Below are positions 35,123 through 48,300 of a stretch of 64,000 bases of DNA, piece by piece. The DNA is from Amphiura filiformis (taxonomy: Eukaryota > Echinodermata > Ophiuroidea > Amphilepidida > Amphiuridae). Both the position numbers and the translations under genes were made by a program. The first letter of the stretch is position 1. Each line of letters starts with the position of its first letter. The notes beneath the pieces are model-generated. The model was not told where the DNA came from. It ran no database searches and worked only from the letters and a program-made list of their open reading frames with translations. The DNA lies in assembly GCF_039555335.1 (NCBI RefSeq), contig NC_092640.1, forward strand, positions 44,196,599 to 44,260,598. Reading direction: 5' to 3'.

Positions 35123-35407
35123 GTAATAATGAGCAAAGATTTGACACAGCCAAAGCAAAGTTGGCAATACTGACATTGAGATAGGGGCAAAAAATACAAT
35201 AAACAACATAAAAAGTGGACATATAAAAAGATCCTAATTTTGTAACCAAGTATACTAGGGACTTTTGGGTTTTCCGGTGCATCAGTAAGCTAAGATACTG
35301 AGCAAATAAGAAGTGGCCTTAACTCATTGTACGCCCTTTTTTTTATTTAATGCCCCCACCCAAAATACGCGCATGGCTATCTACTGAAGATATCTAACTT
35401 AGTACCA

Positions 35408-36185
35408 TGTGTTATCTTTGTTTGGAACTTGGAAATCCCCAGTTCAGTGTATTGCACCATAGGAAAAAACCCAGGAAGTGATGTAATGTGAAAGGTTAAT
35501 GTGTATAATTAATCTTGGGAAATCCCAAGCTTGCATCATTTGTGAAGATGTGAATGAAGGAATGGTTTATTAATAGATGATGGGTTTTTGCATGAGTACT
35601 GGTATAAAAGCTGGAGGCTTGAGTTTGGACTTTACAGAATGTCATGGGAGATTGTAAAACTCCACATGTGTGTGTTGGTCTTAAACCAGTTTACATAGCC
35701 AATAATTGAGCTATTTTAATACAGCAACGAAGGAGATTAATGAGTACGCGAATGTGCTCTCCCCCGGCTCCTCATCAAGGGATTAAAGTTCTTCTGTCGA
35801 CTTGCTGGAATCTGGTATTTTAAAACAACACATCTGTCAAATACAGTGGAGCAATGCAGAAAAAGTCTGTTCCCTGGAGAAAGAGTGACTGGTGAAAGAA
35901 ACACCCATTTTGGAGAAAGCAGCGCAAGGAGATAAATGTTTGGAGAAAGCAGCGCAAGGAGATCAGCGTTTGGAGAAAACATCGCAAGGAGATCATTGTT
36001 TGGAGTAAGCAGCACCATTTTTTGTGTGAGGATTTTATACGCAAGGATATTTATAAGTGCAAGTGTACAAAGGACTTCGTTGATTTTCGCATGACAAGTG
36101 AATAAGGATATATAAGTGTATTTGCGTTGTGCATTCGTTCGGGTAAAAGGTGATTTTGGCCTTGAGTCAAGTACGACTCATAACA
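35408..36185 (+). mobile_element. Diverged solo LTR related to the Gmr1-like element
   Basis: It shares an ordered series of phrases with the 5' LTR at 46423-47586: GGAAGTGATGTAATG, GTGAAAGGTTAATGT, GAGAAAGCAGCGCAAGGAG (repeated), GATTTTATACGCAAGGA, GTGTACAAAGGACTTCG, then CGGGTAAAAGGTGATTTTGG, CCTTGAGTCAAGT and final ACGACTCATAACA. It is shorter (about 780 bp against 1,164), and no primer-binding site or internal region follows, so it is a solo LTR of an older or sister family. It sits next to a minisatellite fragment (35380-35407) behind copy 5. Confidence 0.75.
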
Positions 36186-36408
36186 ACATGTCCTACATTT
36201 GTAGCTAATTTAGATGTTTGGAAATATTCGCACTTTTGTGTTTTAGTAAGGAAGGGCACGTCATGCAAAATTCCCTGTGTAAATCGAATGCAAGTTTTAG
36301 TGACTATCACTCATTTTGTGGACCGCTCTCTTCCGATGGGCATTAAAACTAAACCACTTGACGGATATTTTTATACTTGATGTCAATCAAGAATAATGTA
36401 TACTTTGA

Positions 36409-36846
36409 TAACAGTCCTCGAAGTAAATTTTATAAATTTAATGATATATTCTTTAAGTGTATGTAGCTGGGAGGAAAAGCCGACGATCAATTGAAAATGT
36501 TGACCTTTCATATTGAAGATATTGATTTTTGGGAAAAAAATCCATATCTCCGATACGAAAGGTCAAAATTTTCAATTGATCGTCGGCTTTTCATCCCACC
36601 TACATACACTTTAGGTTTCAATCATCAGATTATTAAAGTTTACTTCGAGTACTGTTAAATATCAAAAATATCAATTTTTAATCATTTGCCATAAAATGTG
36701 TATTACATTGCGAATTTTAAAAAAAATCAAAATTATTTGATATCAGAAGGACATTTTCTTCGTATTCAGAATGCAATGTATTCGATATGTCTGATATGCT
36801 CTAATGTCCCACAATAAATAGTGTCCAAACGTTCATACCCCATCCC
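36409..36846. mobile_element. TTAA palindromic element, left-truncated copy
   Basis: Fold-back centred near 36530 with GGGAGGAAAAGCCGACGATC on the left and GATCGTCGGCTTTTCATCCC on the right. The right end CATCCC is followed by TTAA (36847-36850). The left terminal part is missing. Confidence 0.8.
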
Positions 36847-36849
36847 TTA

Positions 36850-37480
36850 AGGCCAAAAAAATAGTTTGCTTGCCCTTAAATGAATTTTAATAATCGGGTC
36901 GGTCGGTCGGGATTTTTTTTAATTACTAGTAAATTCTACTATTTGTATTAATGAAGGCTCAAGGGTGCCACAGTGCATGTAGGCACACTAAAGGTCTCCA
37001 CGCTTTATTGAATGGCGAGGTGAGGTCATCGGCTCCGTTCTGTCTGAGTAGGCCCAACTTGAACTCTCTCAAATGTCAGGCACACTTGCTAGGCAGCTAC
37101 TCAATGGTGCCACAGTACACTAGATCTGACCTGTGTGATCAAAGATGGCAACAAGTATCTGACTGTGACAGACTGACCTCCTGATTTTGTATCCAAAAGG
37201 CAACTGCAATGGAAGATCCGCCTCAATAGAGATATCAAATTGTTATTTACACAATACGTATAGGGACATATGGGATTGTCCAAGTGGCAAGTTGTGGGGC
37301 GAGTTGTAGAGTGAGTTGTAGGCACGTTGTGGGGCGAGTTGTGGAGTGAGTTGTGTTTATGATACTGTTGTACCTGCATGGGCGAGTTATGAAGCAAGTT
37401 GTAGGGCGAGTGGTTGTTGTATTGCTTGTATATAGATAGTGGAGTAATTTGGGGGCAAGTAATACTTATAGATGCGAGTC
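36850..37480. other. Upstream flank of copy 6, paralogous to that of copy 2
   Basis: Collinear with 5220-5261 plus 6548-7382 but without the 1.29-kb and hAT insertions and with one instead of three 125-bp units. It gives the empty sites for both insertions. No gene is seen. Confidence 0.7.
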
Positions 37481-37796
37481 TTTATGAACTTATTTCAACT
37501 TGAACAAAAAAATCCATCTCCAAAGTTACTCTTGAACGCGATGAACATTACATAGGAGCAATACAGTAGTGTTAAAGTATTTTTCCAATAAGCTCCTCCA
37601 TTCAGATGTACATACATCTGCATGTACTTGGATATACATTTTGGTTTTAAAACATAGAGACTTACTTCTAATAATAATGAGAAAATGTATATACTCGTAT
37701 AATTATTTCTCCATCTTGCTTGTCACTAGAGAAGAAGGAGAAATACGGTAATTTGAACGAAAACCTTCAGATAACATTTACATCTTCAATGCTATA

Positions 37797-37870
37797 ATTC
37801 CTCGACAGCGCAGTAGTAAGAGTGTCTGCTTTATAATGGGAGGTCCCGGGTTCAATTCCTGGTCAAGGAA
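37797..37870 (+). pseudogene. tRNA-like sequence
   Basis: TTCCTCG and CAAGGAA form an acceptor stem with one mismatch, and GGTCCCGGGTTCAATTCCTGG is a good T arm and B box. The anticodon loop would be TTTATAA, but the anticodon stem pairs poorly, so a functional tRNA is doubtful. A tRNA-derived repeat head is the other possibility. Confidence 0.45.
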
Positions 37871-37961
37871 TCAATTTGTTAATTTCTTGGCCACTTGGCA
37901 GGAAAGAGTATTGTGCACCCCTTTTTTTTAATGTCTAAACTATGCAAGGCATTAACAGCTG

Positions 37962-38195
37962 CTATCGGTATGATAGCGCTGATGGGTTGGCGCCAAGGTA
38001 GTTGTTAACCTCCCGTTTCTGGTTAGAGATAATTGGACCAGTTAGAGCATTCCAAAGGTGAGCTGAGGATGGAAAGAATGACCTCTGGTGGTTGACCAGG
38101 TTGGATCTTGAGATTTTGACAGCTTGGTCGTGGGATCTGACAGAACGCCGCAGACGATCTGGTAACTTGAGTATACGAAGTACCTTCTTTGTCAA
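37962..38195 (-). pseudogene. LINE or Penelope-like RT C-terminal fragment
   Basis: The minus-strand frame (77 codons) contains LRRSVRSHDQAVKI, NHQRSFFPSSAHLWNAL and a final AL SYR-type tail. SFFPxxxxLWNxL is typical of the segment after the RT domain in non-LTR elements. It is truncated at the 5' side; no catalytic RT motifs are present. Confidence 0.55.
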
Positions 38196-38215
38196 TTGTG
38201 TAAGTACAAAAAAAG

Positions 38216-39020
38216 TGATAATGTATTTTGTCTGACTCCTTCTCTAAGTGAGCAATTTCACAGTCTCATTCATTGAAAGGTGTCACACTCTTAATATTCA
38301 ATGGTGAGGTCCCGGGGTGAGGTCATCTGTTCCGTTCTGCCTGAAAATGACAGATTGTGATTGGAGGAGTGTGGTTAGTCTTCAGATTGAAATTTAGATC
38401 TTATGAAGAGTCAATATTAGACCACCAGCCATACAGTCGCGACAGAAAGTAAGTTTCGACTAGAGTATGCATGGCAATAACATAAATCTCAATTCTTAAT
38501 AACATGGATTTTTACCATTAACTATCCTGAATTCCAATTTTATAGCCTTCCGACTTCCTTAAACCCATCCTGTACCTATCGCCTAACCAAATAACATTAA
38601 CATTTTTCTTCTTCCTCTTTTTTTTTTATTGTCCTCTTCATCACTTTTTCTCCTTCTTTGGTTATCCCCAGACATGTCCCGTATCGCAAATCGTATTGTA
38701 CAGTCCTATGTGTAATATGACTAACTGTTTATTATTAAATCTGTGGATTTATGTGTCAAATTTGTTGTCAAAATAATTGCACGAGTTTTCTCTGTGTAAA
38801 GATACCTTAATGTTTATGGTCGGTTGCTGTATACCAGAGTTATGAACGTTTAAAATGGTATCAGGACTTTTGGGACACCCTGTATGTTCAGTCGCTACAA
38901 CAACAAAAAATGAAACTACAATTCAACCTATAACTTGCTCCAAAATTACTCCATTATCTACAACAGAGACAATAGCTACAAGTGAAGTGAAGTGAGGTGA
39001 AGTGAAGTGGAGTGTCTGAT
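38216..39020. other. Upstream region of copy 6
   Basis: 38745-38995 matches the flank of copy 2 at 8220-8455. Nothing else is recognised. Confidence 0.5.
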
Positions 39021-39090
39021 CATGACCCAGGGTTCTTGATCTGTATACAAGGCATGCCATTACTGCATTACTACGTTACTACACTGCAAC

Positions 39091-39319
39091 ATGGCTAAAC
39101 CAAGTATCCAACGGAAACATCCACAACCATTATACTGCAACCCTGACCACTATTCGATCGCTCTCAACGCATATAATCAACAAACACAACATCCTGAAAT
39201 TCTTGCGAAATGGACAGAGGAAGAATTTGACTCAAATGTAGTGAAGGTTTTATCTGAAAAGTTTGGTGATAAACTTGATGATCAGCCATTGCGTGTGCTT
39301 GGTGTGGGCAGTGGTGAAG
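39091..39319 (+). CDS. Copy 6 exon 1
   Basis: 76 codons plus one base. It encodes the N-terminal helices and the start of the Rossmann fold with LRVLGVGSGEG. The donor is GAAG|GTATGG. Confidence 0.85.
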
Positions 39320-42300
39320 GTATGGCCAAATTTATTTATCTATTTATAACATTCGGGATAACACCACGCGAAACCCAATATTAAGGGGGTACTACACCCC
39401 TGTGGTAAATTTGTGACTATTTTTGCATTTTTCTCAAAAAAATAATAAAACACTGGTAACAAAAGTTATGTATATTATTGGGGCAAGGAATCCAATTATT
39501 ACACTGAAATTTCAGTGACTCAAGACAAGCGGTTCAATATATATGATAGGAAACGAGGTACATCCTAGTGGTACCTCATTTTTTATCATAAATAACGAAC
39601 CGCTTGTCTTGGGTCACTGAAATTCCAGTGTAGTAATTGGATTCCTTGCCCCTATAATATACATAACTTTTGTTACCACTGTGTTATTAGTTTTGAGAAA
39701 ATGCAAAATACACACAGATTTATCGAGGGGTGTAGTACCCCCTTAACAAACAATATATTGTATATAAAGGATGCCTAAAATACCCATACCCTAAAACACA
39801 CTATCAATCATACTCGCAACAAAACATCATGGTTAATTTAAATTAAACGGCCGTGTTTAGCATTTTAACTGCAATCCAATGTCAGCAGTCCACTTGCACA
39901 GCTAGCAAGCACAACGGGTATGGTTAGGGGTGGTGCAATAATTATGTGTATCCCGGGTGGTGAATTACAGGGGGGAGATTTTTGGCAGTTTAAAATGGGG
40001 GGGCGAGCGATTTTTGGCACAGATATTTTGGGCACCGTTTCTCTATTACGCCTTAAAAAGGCGTAGGAAAACGTTAGGAACACGTTCAAATATGATGATA
40101 AGACAATTGAAGGTTTTAAATTCAGGTTCTCAAAAATCTTGCATGTGTAAGGGGGGGGGGGCAAAGATTTGTTGGCACATCAAAAGGGGCAAAGGTTTTT
40201 GGCATGTCAAAAGGAGGGCAAAGATTTTTGGCACGGCCAGGGTGGGGGGCAAGCGATTTTGGCAGACCATTTTGAGAATTCACCACCTGGGGTACACATA
40301 CTTATTGCACCACCCCTTACTAAAAAGATCAGACGTGAAAAAGCTATCAATTATGCAAAAATTAATTGAAGTCTGTGTTTTATGTAATAGCTAGAGTATA
40401 TGCGATGGGCATGTGGACTATGGAGAAGTCTAGGCTTTGTTGGATTGTAATGAAACTTGGTGGATGTACACCCCAGCTCTTCAAAATGAAACTACAAAAA
40501 CATTTTATTCATGTAAACTTCTTGTTTTCATGCCATGTATGCATTGTTTGTATATTAGTTACAGGGTGAGTAAAAAAAAGTGCAATAGAGAAAAGAATCC
40601 ATTTTTATTGAAGAACCGAGTTGAACCTTTTAGGTTTTAAAACATTTTATAAATAACATATCCATTGGTGATCTTGTGTGAAAAAATCAAGGAATTAGCA
40701 TTTACCGTTTTGTTTTTATGACACAATTTATAGCGATACCCCGTTTTAATGTTTGTCCAAGAGACACCTAACATTTGAATGTCAGACCACTCTGTGTAAG
40801 GTAGATTTGGAACAACTGCCAGTTTCTTAACCTCATTGGCATTGAAATAAAATGGAGCACCCAAAGTGTTATTGCCATTGGTCTTGTTTAAGGAGAAGAA
40901 ACATTATTTGTTGTTATTTTCATTTTCACTTTATTCTCTATCAAAACCATATAAATTTGTATGCGGGTTTTTCAAATGTCGAAATGAAATGCGCGCAAAT
41001 TGGAGTGGAGTGAATTACAAAACATCCAGTAAGTTGGACGTATTGGGATTTAAAAAAAACTGTAGTTGGAGTCGAGTGAGGTACGAAGAACTTAAAGTAA
41101 TGTTAGAAAGTTTGTTTGAACAGAAAAAAAGAAATAGAAATAACACAAAAATCAACCTCATTTAAGTTAAAATCAGTTTCAGAGCTGGTGCATTTATCGT
41201 GCATTGTGTGCTCCCATTCAACATACATGGTACCTCGGGGACAAATAATGAAATTGGGTATCGCAGCAAAAGGACTCTTAAAAATCAAACGGTAGAAGCG
41301 AGTCACTTCATTTTTTCACAGAAGGTGACTATAGGCACATATTCTCCGATAAAGTGTTTAAAATGCCAAATATTTGTCGCCCATAGTTTCAAGTCGTATT
41401 CAGACTTGTTTCATACATACATACTAGGGTGATTCACAAAAAATGAAATTGGTATTTTTCAACGGGACACCCCCTCATTTTGTTCATTTTGATAATAAAA
41501 TCATACCTGCAAAATATGAAAAAATTCAAAAAGTTTAGGGGTGCTACCGGTCAATGAACTTTTGTACACAAAGTCAATGGGATTTATGAGCCATTTTCTT
41601 TACAACACAAAAAAGCCATGTTAATTTTCCCTGATGGTGCCAAAAATATTTGATCATAGTGTGAGTAATGTCCTTAAAATAAATGCTAAAGAAAATTGTA
41701 AAATGTTAACCCGCTTTCCAGAAAATTGCATTTTTGTGAAAACTGTTACATTTGGGGCAAGGCAGTTGCTGGAACAGCCAAAATATTATGGTACTTGGCT
41801 AATATAAAGTTGTGTTTATGTTGTGACCCCAATTTATATACATTTCTTTTCAACCATGGTGAATCTAATCCTTCCTGTGGTCATTCAATTCAAACAATAC
41901 AAATCTTCATCAGGTATGGCCATAATGACCACCCCTGATACAGATGTATGGATTTTGATAGTTACTATTACAAGATTTCAAAAGCTGGTATCACCATTGG
42001 GGTAAACTAATATGTGAAGAATTTTAATCTTTTTTTTTATCAACAGTTCAGTTCAATAAGGTATAAATTTGGGGTGCCTGGTGGGATTCCAGGGGATATC
42101 CCAGGGTATTCTTTTCTTGAGCTACACTCCCTCTGTCACTTTTGAAACATTTTTATTATTACAGTCAACTATGAACTTTAATTTGGTAAAACCCATGTTT
42201 TCACAAAGTTAGGTATATCATTGAACATTTACTTCAGTTTTGCAAGCCTGGTAGACTTTTTAGGCCCTGAAATAAGCGTTTGAAATTTTTGACGAAAAAT

Positions 42301-45300
42301 CCCATTGACTTTGTGTACAAAAGTTCATTGACCGGTAGCACACCCTAAACTTTTTTGAATTTTTTTCATATTTTGCAGGTATAATTTTATTACCAAAATG
42401 AACAAAATGAGGGGGTGTCCCGTTGAAAAATACCAATTTCATTTTTTGTGAATCACCCTAATACATACATAAACAACATTTAATAGGGCGCCTTTCCAAC
42501 TTGATCAAAGCGCCGTAAAAACAAAGCAATAACAAAAACAGAGTCAATATGATGGATAAAAATGAGACTTCAACACCTTCTTGAAACTAGGCAGTGTGCA
42601 TGCCTCCCTGATGGTTCTTGGGAGGCTGTTCCAGAGTGTGGGTGCCGAAACATAAAATGATTTATCTCCAATGCGATTTTTCCCGACATGAGCGGTGAGA
42701 AGAGTAGTATCGGAAGAAGAACGTGTCATGGGTCCTGTAGCAGGTTTGAGTTTATGAGTGAGAAAGTTTGTGAGATAAACTGGTGCATTACCCTGAAGAC
42801 ATTTAAAAACATACATGCATATCTTGAATTTGTTTCGCCAGAAAGAAATAACTTCTATTAATATAACTTATACTTAGGAGTTGATTTCTAAAATGTGTGG
42901 GGCTAGAGGTTGTAACATGCCTAGAAAGTATAAAACAATAAAGCTGATTATGCATATCCATTGTTTTCCTCCATGTCGCCAGCCAAGGTGCGTTTCGTAT
43001 AATATGTCCCTGCTCGCTAAACATGCGCGCATGTAATGGATTATAGGTACTTTTCATTAGCTGGTACCATGCCCTAATTATAAAGTATAAAACATCACAA
43101 CACAGGTTATTACATTTTTCCAACGGGTCTTTGAGACTATGTCGCCAATATTGTTCACAGATACGTTACCATATTTCTGATGGATAACAATCTGTGAAAA
43201 TAATTGGCTAGATGAATGTTCTCATAATTATGTGATGGATCAAGCAGGCTCCGTAGTTATATTATATGTGTGGAAAATAACACAATGGTTTCAAAGTAAA
43301 CAAAATCCGGTCTATTAATGGCAAAAAGTCATGTCGTTACGTTCATGTCGTCACAGATACGTTACCTAAATTCTTCTCCCCTCGGAAAAAACGCTGTGAT
43401 AAATGAAGCCAAATACCATACCAGACTTTAGTACATTGTGTGATGACTGATCAAGTATGGGTATTAAATCGGTAAGTTTTTACACTTGCACGATTAAGAC
43501 AAAGGTAGGAAAGGGTTTCACAGATACGTTACCACAGATACGTTACCCCCAATACGTACAAGTAATATTGCTAAAAAAATGAAGGATTGTTGAAAAATCA
43601 CCCATACATTGTTTTGTGTTCTGAAACTATTAAAGTTTACGATTCTGAATGATTTTCATGAATTCTTCGTGGTTCGCATTTTGTCATTCCTGAGCTTGAA
43701 CACTTAATCGGAGAATGGGCCTATTGAGTGTGGCATTTATAGAAACCTTCAATAATGGGAAAGTTCAACTTGGTTCTTACATAAATATCGATTTCTTGCT
43801 CTATTGCACCTTTTTTTTTACTCACCCTGTATTTGGCTATTCCGCTTGCATTTTGTATGTTTTTGTATAGTTTTCTGTTTCTGTATATACTTTTTTAAGA
43901 ACTCTTAAACAGGTTATATTTTGGGCTTTTGGTTTTGGTAAAAACGTTTTAATAACATTAAATGTTCGGTTATATAAAGGTCCTGAAAACGTTTTAAAAT
44001 GTTCTGTATGAAAACACGCTACAAAAATATTTTTAAATGTTTTCCAAATGTGATTGAAAAATATTTTCCGCAAACTTTTTTTGCCAAATATTTTGTCAAC
44101 ACTTAAATAACGATATGTTAGAATGTTTGCAGTAAGTTATCAAAAACTGTTTTTGAATGTTATGAAAACGTTTTATACCCTTTATTTACCCTTTGCATAA
44201 CCCGACATTTAAACGTTTTCTGGCAACCCTTTCTAACCTTTTGCGAATGATGTCGAAAACATTTTGTGTTTGCTGGGATGTTATGCAAATATAATGTAGA
44301 TTATAGAATCGTTATCAAAGTTGGTGGATGTGATCACCATTGAGCTCTGACAATTTTCAAGGTCATGATAAAGTATGAGGTTACCTGATAATCGAAGTAG
44401 TTTCCCTACTAGAATTGGATATAAACATCTAAAAAATAACTAACCCCCCTTAAATAATGACCATTATACAAAAACGGGCGATTGTATTACAAATCTGTAA
44501 AATGCGTTGGAAGCAGAATTCATTTCCGCACATTTTAACACCTCATTTGTAGCAATTGACTAAATATTGACGTCACAGCATACATTTAAATCAATGTAAC
44601 CCAAGATTTGAAAGTTGCAGTAAATTGTATTGATTTTTTATTCAGTATAATGGAAGGAATATCTGAGTGTTTTTGTATTGTATGTAAGTGCAACTTTCAA
44701 ATCTGGACCTCACTACATTAAATTGACCGGTGTTTTATTGTTTTCTGGGCTATCGTATCAAATGAGGTGTCAAAATGCGCAGAAATAAATTCTTTTTTCA
44801 AGATGTTTATATCTTAGAACTTAAAAAGGTAATATAATTTTCCCAATAGGTAATCAAGAAACTTTACAATTGATGAAATTGAAAACGAAATTCTCTCGAA
44901 TATATGCAACTGTCATTGAACCAAGCACAGAGCGGATCTCCAAATATCAAGAAATGGTACAGAAATGCAGCGACATTGCCGGGATTGAATACAAGTGGCA
45001 CAACCAAACCTTCCAAGAGTTTGTGCGATCTATAGAACCAGAGCAGAAGTACCATTTCATCACTATTGTCCGTGCAATGTATTATGTGGGAAAAGTAGAG
45101 GAAACAGTCAAAAAGTTATATGAGTTATTGGAGCCTGGCGGGATGATCTTCATGGTAATACAAGCAGGTAGGTAAGCCACCCTTGGTACCTACGTTTGTT
45201 TTGGGTAGAGACATGTCTACAATACTTTGAAAGTGGAACATTTATAAAAAAAATTACCGAAAATTGAAATTGGACCTATATTTTTATACCCGGTATCAAG

Positions 45301-48300
45301 GCCAATTTTTTTCTCAAACTGTTATATGTTGTGCAATTTTGGCTCTAGAGTCACAACATTTGGTCAACTTAGCGATACATTTGACCTCCCCCAAATAGGC
45401 ATCCTTATTATACCAAAAGGATGAAAGTGAGGCCCATTTCTTGGACCTATCAATTTCAATGGCATATCCCCATATAGTCATTTGTAGACATAATGATACC
45501 TACATCCTGACTCTGGAAGATAATTAAAAAATAACTCATATTGCATTAATGCTTTTCAGCAACTTACAAGAAACAAATTTGGCTTTTTTAGCCTACAGGT
45601 CCAGATTGGGATTGCTACATTCTATATCACACCCATGACGCATTTAATGAAGCTTATATAACTCGCCAGCAAGAAACTCTAGCAATAGTATGCAGTAATT
45701 TATAGTTTTCTGTCACGCGACTACCGCCATTTCCAACGCACAACGCCCATTTAGCTCGCAATGCTAGGTAGCGCATAATTACCATCTCTACCGCCTACGC
45801 GATCAACACGGTTTTAATACTCCGTGAGTATGCAGACTCGCTGATTGCCGGTGCTGGTTAAGAGCTGATCAATGCGGCTACATATTGTACAGTAAATATA
45901 TGAAAACTTAACAATTCATAATTATATTACCTGTCTATTAATTAACCATTTAAATGTTGCACAGCGTCATCATCCCTATATCTTCGTGTCAAAAATTGCC
46001 GTGATAGTACAGCGAATCCTCTCGTTTTTCAACAGCTACGCATGGCGATTTTTTTCGAGATAGGCCGAGCGACTCAGGCTAAGCATACCATTTACACCAA
46101 ATGACTATCATATGAGATACCACAGAGTTTCTATTCTACACATTATTACGATTTGCGCATACTCTAGTACCCCATATGATGTTGCTATTACAAGAAAATT
46201 CGATTCGACATGTAAAATCCAGGTTTTGTTTCCAATACACTAACTTGAAATGCAATACACTAATTAGCGGCGATTGCTGTTTGCTAGTGGATATATTTTA
46301 CTGCATTTTATCCGTAACGATTTTTAAATCAAAGTCAAAATTGTGATATATTTAATTTTGAGAATTACAATTGAATACCTGAGTGGAAGGGCCCAACTCC
46401 ATCAAAACTGTTTTTGAGATATTGTGATGTGCCCTGAGTAATTTAATTTGATGATTTATCTTTGTTTACAAAGTTACATGAGTGATGACATTTTAGGGAA
46501 TTCCCCTCTCAAATTGAGCAAAACAAGTTGAATCATATCTAATTTGGAATATTTGGAAACCCCCCTTCAGATTGTAAAGAGATGACATCATATATGGGAT
46601 TCCCCTCAGGAAGTGATGTAATGGGATTTCCCCTTAGGAAGTGATGTCATGTGAAAGGTTAATGTTATAATTAAGACTTTGGAATTTCCCAGATTGAGCA
46701 TAATGTGAAGGTAGTAAATGGCCCATAATAGAATGGGGTTTTTCCCATGCTTGATATATAAGAAATGTAAACACAATTATTGTCACAGTTGATAGTGTTG
46801 ATCTGGGCTATGCTTACAGTCCAATACCTTGAAAGAAAGGAAATTACAAACCAGAAATATTTTATGTAGTCAAAGTACTACTATTTACCAGTGTTGTCGG
46901 AGAAGATCTAGAATACGTCAAAGAACGTTATTTTTCCAAGAAAGGAAATATATTCTTCTGTCGACTTGCTGAAGTCTGGTATTTTGATTCAACGCAACTG
47001 TCAAAATAAGTGGGGACAACTGCATCGCAGTCCTGCTTCCTGAAGATATTGTGTGAAAGGTGGAAATAGCACCAAGTTTGGAGAAAGCAGCGCAAGGAGT
47101 TAAATGTGGAGAACTGCGCAAGGAGTTTAGCATAGGAGAACGGCGCAAGGAGTTTAGCATAGGAGGACGGCGCAAGGAGATTAGTATAGGAGAATTGCGC
47201 AAGGAGTTGTAAACGTGTTTGGAGAACACCATTTTCGTGTAAGGATTTTATACGCAAGGAGTTATCAATGCAAGTGTACAAAGGACTTCGCTGATTGTTG
47301 CAGGACAAGTGAATAGGGATATATTACATCAGTCGTCCAGAACATTACAAGAACTTTATGATCACCAAGAAGAAGAATGCTGGCTAAGTACAAAATAGAT
47401 AAAGAGTGATTATATTTGATTAATGTATATGTGCATTTGTAGTCATTATATTGTACCAAACGAAACTTGCTTTCAATTAAAGACTTAGATTTTGTTAGCT
47501 TAACCAAACAGTGTATTTGTGTTGTGCATTCGTGTGAGTTCGGGTAAAAGGTGATTTTGGCCTTGAGTCAAGTGCGACTCGTAACAAAATTGGGGGCTCG
47601 TCCGGGAAATACACTGTAAAAAAGTTGACATTAATATACTGAGTCTTGAAAGTGAAAGTACAGTATGGCAGAGTTCAAAGCAGAAGAGTTTCTTGAAACT
47701 ATAAATTGGGAGAAGTTTGATGAGTTGAAGAAGCCTGATTTATTGGCATTTGCCAAACATTATGACTTGAAAGTAAAGCAAGCTACAAGAAAGCAAATAA
47801 TCAAAAATGCCTTGATTGATGTTTTGGTCGGGGAGGACATTTTTGCCCTCCTATTTGGAAGAGAAACTTGCAGTAGAAACTGAAATTGGTGGGGACTCGG
47901 CATTTAAATTGAAAGAGTTGGAAATTCAATTAGAAATGAAGAAAATGGAAATGGACCAAAAGAAAATAGAAATGGACCAAAAAGAAAAACTGGAAATGAT
48001 CAAGTTAGAGAATGAAAAACAAGAAAAGATAGCTCTTGAACAACAAAAACTAGACATGGAAAACAAGAAATTAGAAATGGAAGACAAAGCACGCCACGAA
48101 AAGATGGTGCTTGAACAACAAAGATTGGCTATGGAAGAAAAGGAAAAACTAGCTAAAATTGATATGGAAGCACATTTGAAAGAAAAAGAAATTGAGTTTG
48201 AACAAGAGAAGTTAGCAAAACTAGGTGACAAATACTCATCAAGTTTCTCCTCAAAGTCAAAGTCAGGGTTTGATGTTACAAAGTATGTAAAGCTTGTGCC

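Larger units (their letters stand above)
40562..43829. mobile_element. Tc1/mariner-type non-autonomous element with TA TSD (3.27 kb)
   Basis: Ends CAGGGTGAGTAAAAAAAAGT, GCAATAGAG and the complement at 43800-43829 form inverted arms of about 80 bp. They are flanked by TA (40560-40561, 43830-43831). The uninterrupted site is seen in copy 1 (2324-2335, TTAGTTATTTGG). A second inverted pair lies inside (40640-40850 against 41200-41340). The interior holds another fold-back element and a LINE fragment. No DDE transposase is recognisable. Confidence 0.8.

Noticed and set aside
42803-43123. 106-aa minus-strand ORF next to the LINE fragment
   Set aside because: It is in a different frame from the LINE tail and shows no RT motif; it is probably a chance frame in decayed repeat DNA.
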